A stretch of 64,000 nt of DNA from Streptomyces sp. NBC_01304 (lineage in GTDB: Bacteria > Actinomycetota > Actinomycetes > Streptomycetales > Streptomycetaceae): the NCBI RefSeq assembly GCF_035975855.1, contig NZ_CP109055.1:2108001-2172000 (forward strand), read 5' to 3'. Of the stretch, positions 40,458 through 48,620 are shown in pieces. The first letter of the stretch is position 1. Every line of letters begins with the position of its first letter. The position numbers were made by a program, and so were the translations under genes. The notes beneath the pieces were generated by a model, which was not told the DNA's origin, did no database searches, and saw only the letters and a list, made by a program, of their open reading frames with translations.

Positions 40458-41212
40458 GCCTGCCCCTCCAGTACCGCCATGCGCGAGGCGATGGCCTCGG
40501 CGCCGCTGCGGCCGGTGAGTTCACCGGCGATCCGGCCGTCGGCGAGGAACACCACACGGTCCGCGTACGACGCCGCGGCCGGGTCGTGCGTGACCATGAC
40601 GACGGTCTGTCCGTGCCGGTCGACCAGGCCGCGCAGCAGCCCGAGCACCGTGCGCGAGGTCTTGGTGTCGAGCGCCCCGGTCGGCTCGTCCGCGAAGAGC
40701 ACGGCGGGCCGCGCGATCAGGGCGCGGGCTATCGCCACCCGCTGCTGCTGCCCGCCGGACAGCTGGCTCGGCCGGTGCCCGGCCCGGTCGGCGAGGCCCA
40801 CCTCGGCCAGGGCGGCGGTGACGGCGGCCGGGTCGGGGCGGCGGCCGGCGAGGCGGCCCGGCAGGGCGACGTTCTGCTCGGCGGTCAGCGCCGAGACGAG
40901 GTTGAAGGCCTGGAAGACGAAGCCTGTGCGATCTCGGCGCAGCAGGGTGAGCGCCGTCTCGTCCAGGTCCGCGGTGTCCGTGCCCGCGAGGACGACGTGG
41001 CCCTCGGCGGGCCGGTCCAGTCCGGCCGCGCAGTGCAGCAGCGTGGACTTGCCGGAGCCTGAGGGCCCCATCACGGCGGTCATGGTGGCGGCGGCGAAGC
41101 TCAGCGACACGGCGTCCAACGCGGTCACCGTCTGCTCTCCCGCGCCGTAGCGCTGAGTGACGGCCCGCAGCTCGACGGGGTGTGTGGTGGTCACGGTCTG
41201 TGTCATCGACAT
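40454..41212 (-). CDS. ABC transporter ATP-binding protein (LolD/MacB type)
   Basis: A 252-residue ATPase with Walker A (GPSGSGKSTLLHC), Q-loop (FVFQAFNLVSAL), signature (LSGGQQQRVAIARAL), Walker B (PAVLFADEPTGALD) and H-loop (VMVTHDPAAA). It powers the adjoining FtsX-type permease. ATG 41212 (MSMTQT) is chosen over ATG 41206. It is divergent from a NarL-type sensor kinase gene, with palindromes between, so it is a probable target of that two-component system. Confidence 0.95.
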   Translation of the reverse strand: MSMTQTVTTTHPVELRAVTQRYGAGEQTVTALDAVSLSFAAATMTAVMGPSGSGKSTLLHCAAGLDRPAEGHVVLAGTDTADLDETALTLLRRDRTGFVFQAFNLVSALTAEQNVALPGRLAGRRPDPAAVTAALAEVGLADRAGHRPSQLSGGQQQRVAIARALIARPAVLFADEPTGALDTKTSRTVLGLLRGLVDRHGQTVVMVTHDPAAASYADRVVFLADGRIAGELTGRSGAEAIASRMAVLEGQA

Positions 41213-41260
41213 GCGTCGAGTCAACCGGTGCCGCCCTCGTCGGCACACGGGCACCTGCGC

Positions 41261-41290
41261 TAGTCCTCGGACTACACCTAGCACTAGTGC
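41261..41290. promoter_or_regulatory. Two palindromes between the ABC exporter and its two-component system
   Basis: TAGTCCTCGGACTA (41261-41274) and GCACTAGTGC (41281-41290) are perfect palindromes six bases apart, and both contain CTAG or TAGTC words. Their spacing of about two helical turns suits a dimeric NarL/LuxR-type response regulator. They lie 49-78 bp upstream of the ATPase start and about 100 bp upstream of the kinase start. Confidence 0.6.
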
Positions 41291-41390
41291 CCGGCGCCCG
41301 GCAGCGGGCTACGGTCGAGGAATGATCTCTCGCGACGGCGACTCTCGCGATGGCACGACGACACGACGACACGACGACAAAGGGGGCCGG

Positions 41391-42554
41391 ATGTCCTCGC
41401 GCAATGTGATGGAGGCGCTGACGCGTGAGCCGCTCGGCCTGCTCCGCACCTCCTGGACCTGGCGGTCCGCCTTCTATCTGCTGGCGGGCGGCGTGCTCGG
41501 GGTGGGCGGCTGCGTGTCCGTGGGCGGGATCGTCGCCTCGTGGCAGCGGATCGGCTTGGCGACCGCCGCGATCGCCGTCCTCGGGGTGCTCGCCTTTGTC
41601 GCAGCCGTCGCGGGCCCGGTCGAGCAGTGGCGGCTGCGCCTCGTCGACCGCGAGGCCCACCCGGTGCCCAACTGGCCGCGGGCGACGGGCTGGGGCACGG
41701 TCTCGATACTCGCGCTCGGCTGGGCGGACCTCGCGGTGGTCCTGCTCGCCGCCGGCATCCCGGGCGCGCTGATCACCGCTCCGCTGCAGCCGACGGCCGG
41801 CCCCTTCGCCTCGATAGCGGGACCCGTCGCGGGGATATTGCTGCTGCCGGTGGCCGCGTATCCCGTCGTGATCTGGGCGGGTGTGCGGTCCACCGCGGCC
41901 CGGCTCTATCTGCTGCCGCGCGACGGCGAGTTGCGCGAGGTGCGGCGCTCGCGCGCGCGTCTGGTCGATGCGTACGAGGCCGAGCGCCGGCGCATAGAGC
42001 GCGATCTGCACGACGGGGCGCAGCAGCGCCTGGTCGCGCTGAGCGTGAAGCTGGGCCTCGCCGGGCTCGACCTGCCGGCCGGCTCGCGCGCCGCGCAGGA
42101 GGTCGAGGAGGCGCACCAGATGGCCAAGGCCGCGCTGGTCGAGCTGCGCGAGCTGATCCAGGGGGTGCATCCGCACGTGCTCACCGAGCGCGGGCTGCCT
42201 GCCGCGATCCGCGATGTGGCGGGCCGCTCCCCGATACCCGTCGACCTCGAGGTCGACGTCGGCGACCGGCTCTCGCCGTCCGTCGAGGTGGCCGCGTACT
42301 ACGCGGTGTGCGAGGCCCTCGCCAACGCCGCCAAGCACAGCGAGGCCGAGCGCTGCCTGGTGCGGGCCTGGCGGGAGCGCGATCTGCTGGTGGTGGAGGT
42401 GAGCGACGACGGGCGCGGCGGGGCGGTCGCCGAGGCGGGGACCGGGCTCACCGGCCTGGCCGACCGGGTGTCGGCGGTGGACGGCAGAATGCTCCTGGCC
42501 AGCCCGATCGGCGGGCCGACCCGGCTCAGAGTGGAGATTCCGTGCGGCAGTTGA
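41391..42554 (+). CDS. Two-component sensor histidine kinase (NarL-partner type)
   Basis: About 387 residues. Four membrane helices fill the first 160 residues. The HisKA_3 box is RRIERDLHDGAQQRLVALSV with the phospho-accepting His. The HATPase has an N box (YYAVCEALANAAKHS) and G1 (VEVSDDGRGG). ATG 41391 follows AGGGGG. ATG 41322 is in frame and lies six bases after TACGGT, as for a leaderless start, but the codons between have unusually low third-position GC. It signals to the overlapping response regulator. Confidence 0.92.
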   Translation: MSSRNVMEALTREPLGLLRTSWTWRSAFYLLAGGVLGVGGCVSVGGIVASWQRIGLATAAIAVLGVLAFVAAVAGPVEQWRLRLVDREAHPVPNWPRATGWGTVSILALGWADLAVVLLAAGIPGALITAPLQPTAGPFASIAGPVAGILLLPVAAYPVVIWAGVRSTAARLYLLPRDGELREVRRSRARLVDAYEAERRRIERDLHDGAQQRLVALSVKLGLAGLDLPAGSRAAQEVEEAHQMAKAALVELRELIQGVHPHVLTERGLPAAIRDVAGRSPIPVDLEVDVGDRLSPSVEVAAYYAVCEALANAAKHSEAERCLVRAWRERDLLVVEVSDDGRGGAVAEAGTGLTGLADRVSAVDGRMLLASPIGGPTRLRVEIPCGS

Positions 42555-43192
42555 CCGTGGTGATCGGCGAGGACGCGGTATTGCTGCGGGCGGGACTGGT
42601 GAGCCTCCTCGAGCGCTTCGGGCACACCGTGCCCGCAGCCGTGGGAGACGGCCCCTCCCTGGTCGCGGCGGCGCAGAAGTACGAGCCGGACGTGGTGATC
42701 GCCGACGTCCGGATGCCGCCGGACTTCACCGACGAGGGCCTGCACGCGGTGCGCGAACTCCAGTCGCTGCAGCCCTCCTTGGCGGTCCTGGTGCTCAGCC
42801 AGTACGTGGAGCAGACCTTCGCCGAGGAGCTCATCGAAGGGCGGCACGGCGCGGGTACCGGCTATCTCCTGAAGGAACGCATCGGGGATGTCACGGAGTT
42901 CACGGACGCGCTGCTGCGGGTCGCCGAGGGCGGAATGGTCGTCGACCCCGAGGTCGTACGCCAGCTCCTGGCCCGTCGCCGCGACCCCCTGACCCGGCTC
43001 ACCGCACGCGAACGCGAGGTCCTCGGCCTGATGGCGGAGGGCAGGTCGAACGCGGCGATCGCCCGCGCCCTGGTCATCACGGAGGCGGCAGTGGCCAAGC
43101 ACATCGCGAACATCCTGCTGAAGCTGGACCTGCCGCCGGCGTCGGACGACCATCGGCGGGTGCTGGCGGTGCTGGCGTACTTGCAGGGGTGA
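42542..43192 (+). CDS. LuxR/NarL-family response regulator
   Basis: A 216-residue protein. The receiver has the acidic pair in VVIGEDAVLLRAG, the phospho-acceptor Asp in DVVIADVRMPPDF and the conserved Lys in GYLLKERIGD. The LuxR HTH is LTAREREVLGLMAEGRSNAA followed by IARALVITEAAVAKHIANIL. GTG 42542 lies inside the kinase gene (13-bp overlap), so kinase and regulator are made together. It probably binds the palindromes at 41261-41290. Confidence 0.95.
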   Translation: MRQLTVVIGEDAVLLRAGLVSLLERFGHTVPAAVGDGPSLVAAAQKYEPDVVIADVRMPPDFTDEGLHAVRELQSLQPSLAVLVLSQYVEQTFAEELIEGRHGAGTGYLLKERIGDVTEFTDALLRVAEGGMVVDPEVVRQLLARRRDPLTRLTAREREVLGLMAEGRSNAAIARALVITEAAVAKHIANILLKLDLPPASDDHRRVLAVLAYLQG

Positions 43193-43613
43193 GGTGGGGG
43201 CGGGGAGGGAGGGCGCGGGGAGGGACGGGCGCAGGGCCGGGAGGGGGCGGGGCTGGGAGGGCGCGGGCGGAGCGGGGCTGGGAGGGCGCCGGCCGGGGCC
43301 GGGCCGGGCGGAGTCGGAGGGCGCCGGGCGGAGCGGACGCCGGGCGGAGGACGCGGCGGCGGGAGCGGAGCGGGCAGCGCGGGCCAAGTGGGGTGAAAGG
43401 GGCTCCAGGAGGCCCGATTTGGGTGGATTCGCGCGCCCCATTCGCCCCACTTAGGCGGTGGCCCCGGTGCCGCGCCGCTCCCGACCGCCGCCCGGGGCAC
43501 GCCGCTCCCGACTACCGCCCGGCGCTCCCCCGACCGCCCCGGGGCCAACCGCCCCCGCCCGGCCCCGGCCTCCCTCCGGCCGTCGACCCCCGGCCCCCGA
43601 CCTCCAGCCCCCG
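43193..43613. other. Non-coding, strongly strand-skewed G-rich/C-rich region
   Basis: From 43193 to about 43370 the plus strand is almost all purine-type G tracts (for example GGGGGCGGGGAGGGAGGG near 43195), with many potential G-quadruplexes; from 43455 to 43612 it becomes C-rich. A long imperfect hairpin pairs 43386-43403 (AAGTGGGGTGAAAGGGGC) with 43435-43452 and may end transcription from the response regulator or macro-domain gene. No coding frame has a start signal. Several frames are open only because of GC bias. Confidence 0.6.
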
Positions 43614-44108
43614 TCAGTCGTGGTCGTACACCGTCACCGCCACCCCCCGGCCCGCCAACCGCGCCGCGACCAGGGGCTCTACCCGTCCCCACTTCCCGCC
43701 GGCGAGCCCGCAGCCGATGCGGGGCATGTGGACGGACGCTCCGAGCTCCAGCGCCCGGTCGCCCAGCGTCGCGAGTGCCGTGTCGATCGCCTCGTACCGG
43801 ACCGGCACTCCCTTGCTGCCTGTTCGGATTCCGCGCTGGCCGATCAGGTTCGCCACCCAGAGGTAGCGGTCGACCCGGACGAGCTGGAGGGCGCCGAGGC
43901 CGAAGTCGTTCGTCGCGCGCTCCCGGTGCCAGCGGCGGTAGGCCGCCTCGGGCTCGGGCCAGCGGCGCGACAGGGCGAGGACGAAGCCCTTGCCCCAGCC
44001 CCCGAGGTCGTTGCAGACATGGGCTATCACCTTGACGCCCTTGCCGAAAGGAACGGTGGCGTCACCCCGGACGTACGTGATCTCGGCAAGATCCGTGTTC
44101 TCCGACAT
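43614..44108 (-). CDS. Macro-domain (ADP-ribose-binding) protein
   Basis: A 164-residue single macro domain. ITYVRGDATVPFGKGVKVIA HVCNDLGGWGKGFV holds the adenine-binding Asp and the NDLGGWGKG phosphate loop; HMPRIGCGLAGGKWGRVEPL is the second loop. This resembles the OARD1/TARG1-like or YmdB-like type that removes ADP-ribose or deacylates O-acyl-ADP-ribose. No ADP-ribosyltransferase gene is nearby. The palindrome CCCACTGACAGTGGG (44127-44141) lies just upstream. Confidence 0.9.
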   Translation of the reverse strand: MSENTDLAEITYVRGDATVPFGKGVKVIAHVCNDLGGWGKGFVLALSRRWPEPEAAYRRWHRERATNDFGLGALQLVRVDRYLWVANLIGQRGIRTGSKGVPVRYEAIDTALATLGDRALELGASVHMPRIGCGLAGGKWGRVEPLVAARLAGRGVAVTVYDHD

Positions 44109-44126
44109 GACGCCACCGTAGAGGCC

Positions 44127-44141
44127 CCCACTGACAGTGGG
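44127..44141. promoter_or_regulatory. Perfect 15-bp palindrome upstream of the macro-domain gene
   Basis: CCCACTG-A-CAGTGGG, 19 bp before the ATG. It may be an operator or a terminator for the permease transcript arriving from upstream. There is no U-tract. Confidence 0.5.
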
Positions 44142-44151
44142 CTTTTCAGTT

Positions 44152-44232
44152 TTCGTGCGGGCTCCGGGAAGCCGAGTTCCGTACGGGCTCCGGGAAGCCC
44201 CGAGTTCCGTACGGGCTCCGGTAAGTCCCGGG
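44152..44232. repeat. ~28-bp minisatellite, three units
   Basis: Three imperfect copies of TTCCGTACGGGCTCCGGGAA followed by GCCCCGAG lie between the permease stop (44239) and the macro-domain gene. The first unit is 26 bp and starts TTTCGTGCGG. As with the arrays at 12044 and 36271, it sits directly 3' of a gene. Confidence 0.8.
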
Positions 44233-44238
44233 CGGGAG

Positions 44239-45717
44239 CTACTGCTTGATGCCCAGTTCCTGGTCCGCCCGCTCCGCCTCGTTCCGCGCGACCTTGCCGC
44301 GGACCCCGAACCAGCCGATGACCAGCGCCACGGCGATCACCGGGATCAGGAAGAGCGTGCGGCGGCCGATCTCCGGGTCCTGCCACATCAGGCCGAGGAC
44401 GGTCAGCAGGAAGGCGATCGTCACGATCTCCGTGACGGGGCTGCCCGGGAGGCGGAACTTGGGCCGTTCGAGCAGACCCTGCTTGGCCCGGCGCACGAAC
44501 ACCAGGTGGCAGACCATGATCGTGACCCAGGTGGTGATGATGCCGAGCGACGCGACGTTCAGGACGATCTCGAAGGCCTTCTCCGGCATCAGGAAGTTGA
44601 GGCCGACACCGAGGACGCAGATGCCCGAGGTGAGCAGGATGCCGCCGTAGGGCACCTTGTTGCGGCTCATCTTCGCGGTGAAGGAGGGCGCGGAGCCCGC
44701 CATCGCCATGGAGCGCAGGATGCGGCCCGTGGAGTAGAGGCCGGAGTTGAGGGACGACATGGCGGCCGTGAGCACGACCAGGTTCATGACGTCGCCGGCC
44801 GCCGGGACGCCGACGTTCGAGAGGACCGTGACGAAGGGGCTCTCGTCGCTGGAGTACATCGAGCCGGGCATGAGGAGGGCGAGGAGGACGACCGAGCCGA
44901 CGTAGAAGAGGCCTACGCGCCACATGATCGAGTTCACCGCACGCGGGACGATCTTCTGCGGCTCGGCGGTCTCGCCCGCCGCGACGCCGACCAGTTCGAG
45001 GGAGGCGTACGCGAAGACGACACCCTGCATCACGATCACCACGGGCATCAGGCCGGCCGGGAAGAGGCCGCCGTTGTCGGTGACGACGTGCAGGCCCGGC
45101 GTCTGGCCGCCGACCTCGTGCGACGTGACGAGCAGGAAGATGCCGATCAGCATGAAGGCGACCAGGGCGGCGACCTTCACGATCGAGAACCAGAACTCCA
45201 TCTCGCCGAAGATCTTCACCGAGATCAGGTTCACGACGAGGACGATGGCGAGGGCTATCAGTGCGAGCACCCACTGGGGGATGTCGGTGAAGAAGCTCCA
45301 GTAGTGCGTGTACATCGCGATCGCGGTGATGTCCGCGATGCCGGTGGTCGACCAGTTGAGGAAGTACGCCCAGCCGGCGACGTACGCGCCCTTCTCGCCG
45401 AGGAACTCACGCGCGTAAGAGACGAACGAGCCGGAGGAGGGTCGGTAGACGACCAGCTCACCGAGGGCTCTGACGACGAAGAACGCGAAGATGCCGCACA
45501 CCAGGTAGGCGAGGGCAAGGCCAGGTCCGGCCGAGTTGAGGCGGCCGCCCGCACCGAGGAACAGACCGGTGCCGATCGCTCCGCCGATCGCGATCATGTT
45601 GATGTGGCGGGCCTTGAGGTCCTTGCTGTAACCGGCGTCGCCCGCGTCCGCGGGCGGCTGGGGGGCGGCACCTGTGCGGGGTGCGGCCGAGGCCGTGGTG
45701 ACGGCTTCCTTGCTCAC
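44239..45717 (-). CDS. APC-family amino-acid permease (AnsP/AroP-like)
   Basis: A 492-residue permease with twelve helices. The first helix has [19 protein letters not shown], the substrate-binding glycine motif of the amino-acid transporter subfamily. [20 protein letters not shown] and [20 protein letters not shown] are further family hallmarks. It imports an amino acid, perhaps asparagine or an aromatic one, with protons. GTG 45717 follows a weak ribosome site. GGGTTAACCC (45804-45813) in the upstream region is a perfect palindrome that may be regulatory. Confidence 0.94.
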   Translation of the reverse strand: MSKEAVTTASAAPRTGAAPQPPADAGDAGYSKDLKARHINMIAIGGAIGTGLFLGAGGRLNSAGPGLALAYLVCGIFAFFVVRALGELVVYRPSSGSFVSYAREFLGEKGAYVAGWAYFLNWSTTGIADITAIAMYTHYWSFFTDIPQWVLALIALAIVLVVNLISVKIFGEMEFWFSIVKVAALVAFMLIGIFLLVTSHEVGGQTPGLHVVTDNGGLFPAGLMPVVIVMQGVVFAYASLELVGVAAGETAEPQKIVPRAVNSIMWRVGLFYVGSVVLLALLMPGSMYSSDESPFVTVLSNVGVPAAGDVMNLVVLTAAMSSLNSGLYSTGRILRSMAMAGSAPSFTAKMSRNKVPYGGILLTSGICVLGVGLNFLMPEKAFEIVLNVASLGIITTWVTIMVCHLVFVRRAKQGLLERPKFRLPGSPVTEIVTIAFLLTVLGLMWQDPEIGRRTLFLIPVIAVALVIGWFGVRGKVARNEAERADQELGIKQ

Positions 45718-45868
45718 GGGTCGTTCTACTCTCTGTGGACCAGGGGGTGCTCGGGCCCGTGCCACCCCTGACGCGGCACGAACCAACGGCACACCTTTAC
45801 CCAGGGTTAACCCGCGGCGCGGTGGCGCAGTTCACATAGCGGAACATCTCACATGTTGATCAAGGCCT

Positions 45869-47701
45869 TTACGGAATATCGCTGTCCGGGTTGTACAGAT
45901 CCGCAATGACGTCTTCGTACTTCTCACCAATTATCCGGCGGCGCAGCTTGAGGGAGGGCGTGAGTTCGCCGGTCTCCGGTCCCCATTCCTCGGCGAGCAG
46001 GCGGTAACGCTTGATCTGCTCGGTGCGGTTGAGGCGCGCGTTGGCCGCCTCGACGGCTCGCGCGATCTCGGCGATGACCTCGGTGTGGTCGACCAGCGAG
46101 ATTCCCTCGGGCTCGATCCCGTGGGCCTTCGCCCAGACCGGTGCCATCTCCGCGTCGAGGACAAGGAGGGCCACCAGATAGGAGCGGCCGTCCCCGTGGG
46201 CCAGGGCCTGGCCGATCAGCGGGTGTTCCTTGAGGGTGTTCTCGACGAGTGCGGGCGAGACGTTCTTGCCCGTCGACGTAATGATCATTTCCTTCTTGCG
46301 GTCGGTGAGCCAGAGGAAACCGTCCGCGTCGATCCGGCCGATGTCGCCGGTCGGGAACCAGCCGCCGGTGTCGCAGGCGCTCGCCACCGTGCCGTCGGCC
46401 CGCAGATAGCCGTCGAAGACGGTCTCGCCGCGTACGAAGATCTCGCCGTCCTCGGCCGTCCGTATCTCCACGCCGTCGAGGGGCCGCCCGACCGAGCCGA
46501 GCCGGAAGGCGGCCGGGGTGTTGGTGGTGGCCACCCCGATGGTCTCGGTCAGCCCCCAGGCGTCCATGATCGCGATGCCGAACCCGGCCCAGAACCGCAC
46601 CACGTCGAGCGGCATCGGCGCGGAGGCGCTCGCCGTCCACACCAGGCGCTCGAAGCCGGCCATCGCGAGCAGCGGGTCGAGGATCCCCTCCTTGGCCTGC
46701 TGGTACGCGGCTTCCAGTGGGGCCGGCGGTTCCTCGCCCTTCTCGCGGTACGCGAGGTGCGCGCGGGCAGTGTCGCCCGCGGCGGCGATGGCCTGCTGCT
46801 GCTCCGCGGGCAGCACGGCGAGCGCGGACCGTACGGAGGCGGCGAGCTTCTCCCAGACCCTCGGCACCCCGAAGAACTGGGCCGGGTGCAGCTCCCGGGC
46901 CGTCGCCGCGACCTGCGCCGGTTCGGCGCACAGGTGGACGTGCGAGGCGCGGAACACCGGCAGATAGATGCCGAGCATGCGCTCCGCGATGTGGGCGAAG
47001 GGGAGGTAGCAGATGTGCTCGACGTGGTCGGGCAGCTCGACCATCCGGTCGAGGGCGACGCCGTTGAGGACGACGTTGCGGTGAGTGATCCGTACGCCCT
47101 TGGGGTCGCCGGTGGTGCCCGAGGTGTAGACGACGGTCAGCGGGTCGGTCGGGCGGGTCTCCTGCCAGGCCTTCTCGAAGGCGTCCGCGGTGAAGCGGGC
47201 GGCCCCGGTGGAGCGCACCGACTCATACGTCGCGTGGTCGGCGGCGTCGGCCTCCTCCAGCACGATCAGCCGGGCCAGCGGAACCGATTCGTCCGCCAAC
47301 AGGGGCTCCCAGCGCGCCAGTTCCCGGGCCCCCTCGAGAACGGCGAGGCGGGCGCGGCTGTGCCGGGCGATGTGGGCGACCTGCTCGGGCGCGGCCGTGC
47401 TGTACACCGTGACGGGGACGGCGCCGAGGTGGGTGAGGGCCAGGTCGGTCAGCCAGTGCTCGGCGCGGTTGCCCATCATCATCAGGACGTGCTCGCCGCG
47501 CTCCACGCCCAGTGCGGCGTACCCGGCGGCGAGGACGCCGACCTCGTGGCGGGCCTCGGCCCAGGTAAGGGTGGTCCAGGAGCCTTCGGCGTCGCGCCAG
47601 GACAGGGCCGGCAGGTCGCCGTGGTCCTGGGCATTGCGCAGGAGCAGTGCGGGCAGGGTCAGCTCGGCGGGATCTCCGGGAAGGCGCAGGATCGTGGTCA
47701 A
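45869..47701 (-). CDS. Long-chain fatty-acid-CoA ligase (FadD-like)
   Basis: A 610-residue AMP-forming ligase. The phosphate loop is VVYTSGTTGDPKGVRITHRN; the adenylate motif is IMDAWGLTETIGVATTN; the hinge is FLWLTDRKKEMIITSTGKNV. It forms acyl-CoA from fatty acid, ATP and CoA at the membrane. TTG 47701 follows GGAGG. It is divergent from a MerR-type gene whose promoter carries palindromes, so fatty-acid-responsive control by that regulator is likely. Confidence 0.95.
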   Translation of the reverse strand: MTTILRLPGDPAELTLPALLLRNAQDHGDLPALSWRDAEGSWTTLTWAEARHEVGVLAAGYAALGVERGEHVLMMMGNRAEHWLTDLALTHLGAVPVTVYSTAAPEQVAHIARHSRARLAVLEGARELARWEPLLADESVPLARLIVLEEADAADHATYESVRSTGAARFTADAFEKAWQETRPTDPLTVVYTSGTTGDPKGVRITHRNVVLNGVALDRMVELPDHVEHICYLPFAHIAERMLGIYLPVFRASHVHLCAEPAQVAATARELHPAQFFGVPRVWEKLAASVRSALAVLPAEQQQAIAAAGDTARAHLAYREKGEEPPAPLEAAYQQAKEGILDPLLAMAGFERLVWTASASAPMPLDVVRFWAGFGIAIMDAWGLTETIGVATTNTPAAFRLGSVGRPLDGVEIRTAEDGEIFVRGETVFDGYLRADGTVASACDTGGWFPTGDIGRIDADGFLWLTDRKKEMIITSTGKNVSPALVENTLKEHPLIGQALAHGDGRSYLVALLVLDAEMAPVWAKAHGIEPEGISLVDHTEVIAEIARAVEAANARLNRTEQIKRYRLLAEEWGPETGELTPSLKLRRRIIGEKYEDVIADLYNPDSDIP

Positions 47702-47788
47702 GACCGCCTCCAGGCGTCGTCATCGACGGATGGGACCTCAATGCGCAGGCGAGATGCCCCGCCACTCTTGGGCAATTTCAGTGAGACA

Positions 47789-47815
47789 GCAATACTGTTG
47801 CACTGCATTGATGCA
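47789..47815. promoter_or_regulatory. Tandem palindromes in the fadD/MerR divergent promoter
   Basis: GCAATACTGTTGC (47789-47801) and TGCATTGATGCA (47804-47815) lie side by side in an AT-richer patch midway between the two starts. They suit a dimeric regulator; the adjacent MerR protein is the obvious candidate. Confidence 0.5.
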
Positions 47816-47840
47816 CACGGCGGGGAGATGGAGCGCAGGC

Positions 47841-48620
47841 ATGACGACCGAGCCAGATACAGAGGCGGCGCCGACGCTGACGGTCGACGAACTGGCCGCG
47901 CGCGCCGGCGTCACCGTCCGCACCGTCCGCTTCTACAGCACGCGCGGACTGCTGCCGCCGCCCGTCATCGGCCCCCGCCGCGTCGGCCGCTACGGCCCCG
48001 AGCATCTGTCCCGGCTCGCCCTCATCGAGGAGCTGCAGCACCACGGTCTGACGCTGGCCGCGATCGAGCGCTATCTGGAGCAGCTGCCGCCGGACATGAG
48101 CGAGCACGATCTCGCCATCCACCGCGCCCTGGTGGCCAGTTGGATCCCGGAGGGCGCCGAGGAGACGAGCCGCGAGCAGTTGGAGCGGCGGGCCGGGCGC
48201 GCACTGACCGAGAGCGACCTGGACCGGCTCGCCGCGATGAACGTCCTGGAGCGCACCGCCGCCCCCGACACCTTCCGGATCGACCCGGGCATCCTGCACC
48301 TCGGGGTCCGACTCCTCGACGTACCCATCGCGTTGGAGACGATCCTGGCCGCCCGCACGGTGATGCTGGAGCACTCGCGCGAGGCGGCGAAGGAGCTGAC
48401 GCGGCTGTTCCAGGACGAGGTGTGGGGTCCGTACAGCGAGAAGGAGCGCAACCCGGAGGCGGTGGAGGCGATGAAGTCCCTGTCCGCCCACATGCAGCCG
48501 ATGGTGATGCAGGCGCTGGTCACGGCCTTCCAGCGGTCCCTCAAGGAGGAGCTGCGAGCCCGCTATCCGGGGTCCGCAGCACCCTCCCGCGCAGAGCGCG
48601 GAGCGGTCAAGGGAGCTTGA
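47841..48620 (+). CDS. MerR-family transcriptional regulator
   Basis: A 259-residue regulator. The winged HTH is at residues about 13-80 (LTVDELAARAGVTVRTVRFY STRGLLPPP, then YGPEHLSRLALIEELQHHGL). A long C-terminal helical domain of about 150 residues replaces the short metal-binding tail, so it is not a metal sensor and may bind acyl-CoA or another lipid. ATG 47841 follows GGAG. It is divergent from fadD and overlaps the convergent lipoprotein gene by 14 bp. Confidence 0.93.
   Translation: MTTEPDTEAAPTLTVDELAARAGVTVRTVRFYSTRGLLPPPVIGPRRVGRYGPEHLSRLALIEELQHHGLTLAAIERYLEQLPPDMSEHDLAIHRALVASWIPEGAEETSREQLERRAGRALTESDLDRLAAMNVLERTAAPDTFRIDPGILHLGVRLLDVPIALETILAARTVMLEHSREAAKELTRLFQDEVWGPYSEKERNPEAVEAMKSLSAHMQPMVMQALVTAFQRSLKEELRARYPGSAAPSRAERGAVKGA

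Noticed and set aside
43193..43613. Additional coding genes in the G-rich region
   Set aside because: Open frames there are Gly/Arg-only products of skewed composition without start signals or codon pattern.
44152..44232. Rho-independent terminator of the permease gene
   Set aside because: The repeats are direct, not inverted. CCGGGAAGCCCCG-like pairing is short and repeated by the unit itself.
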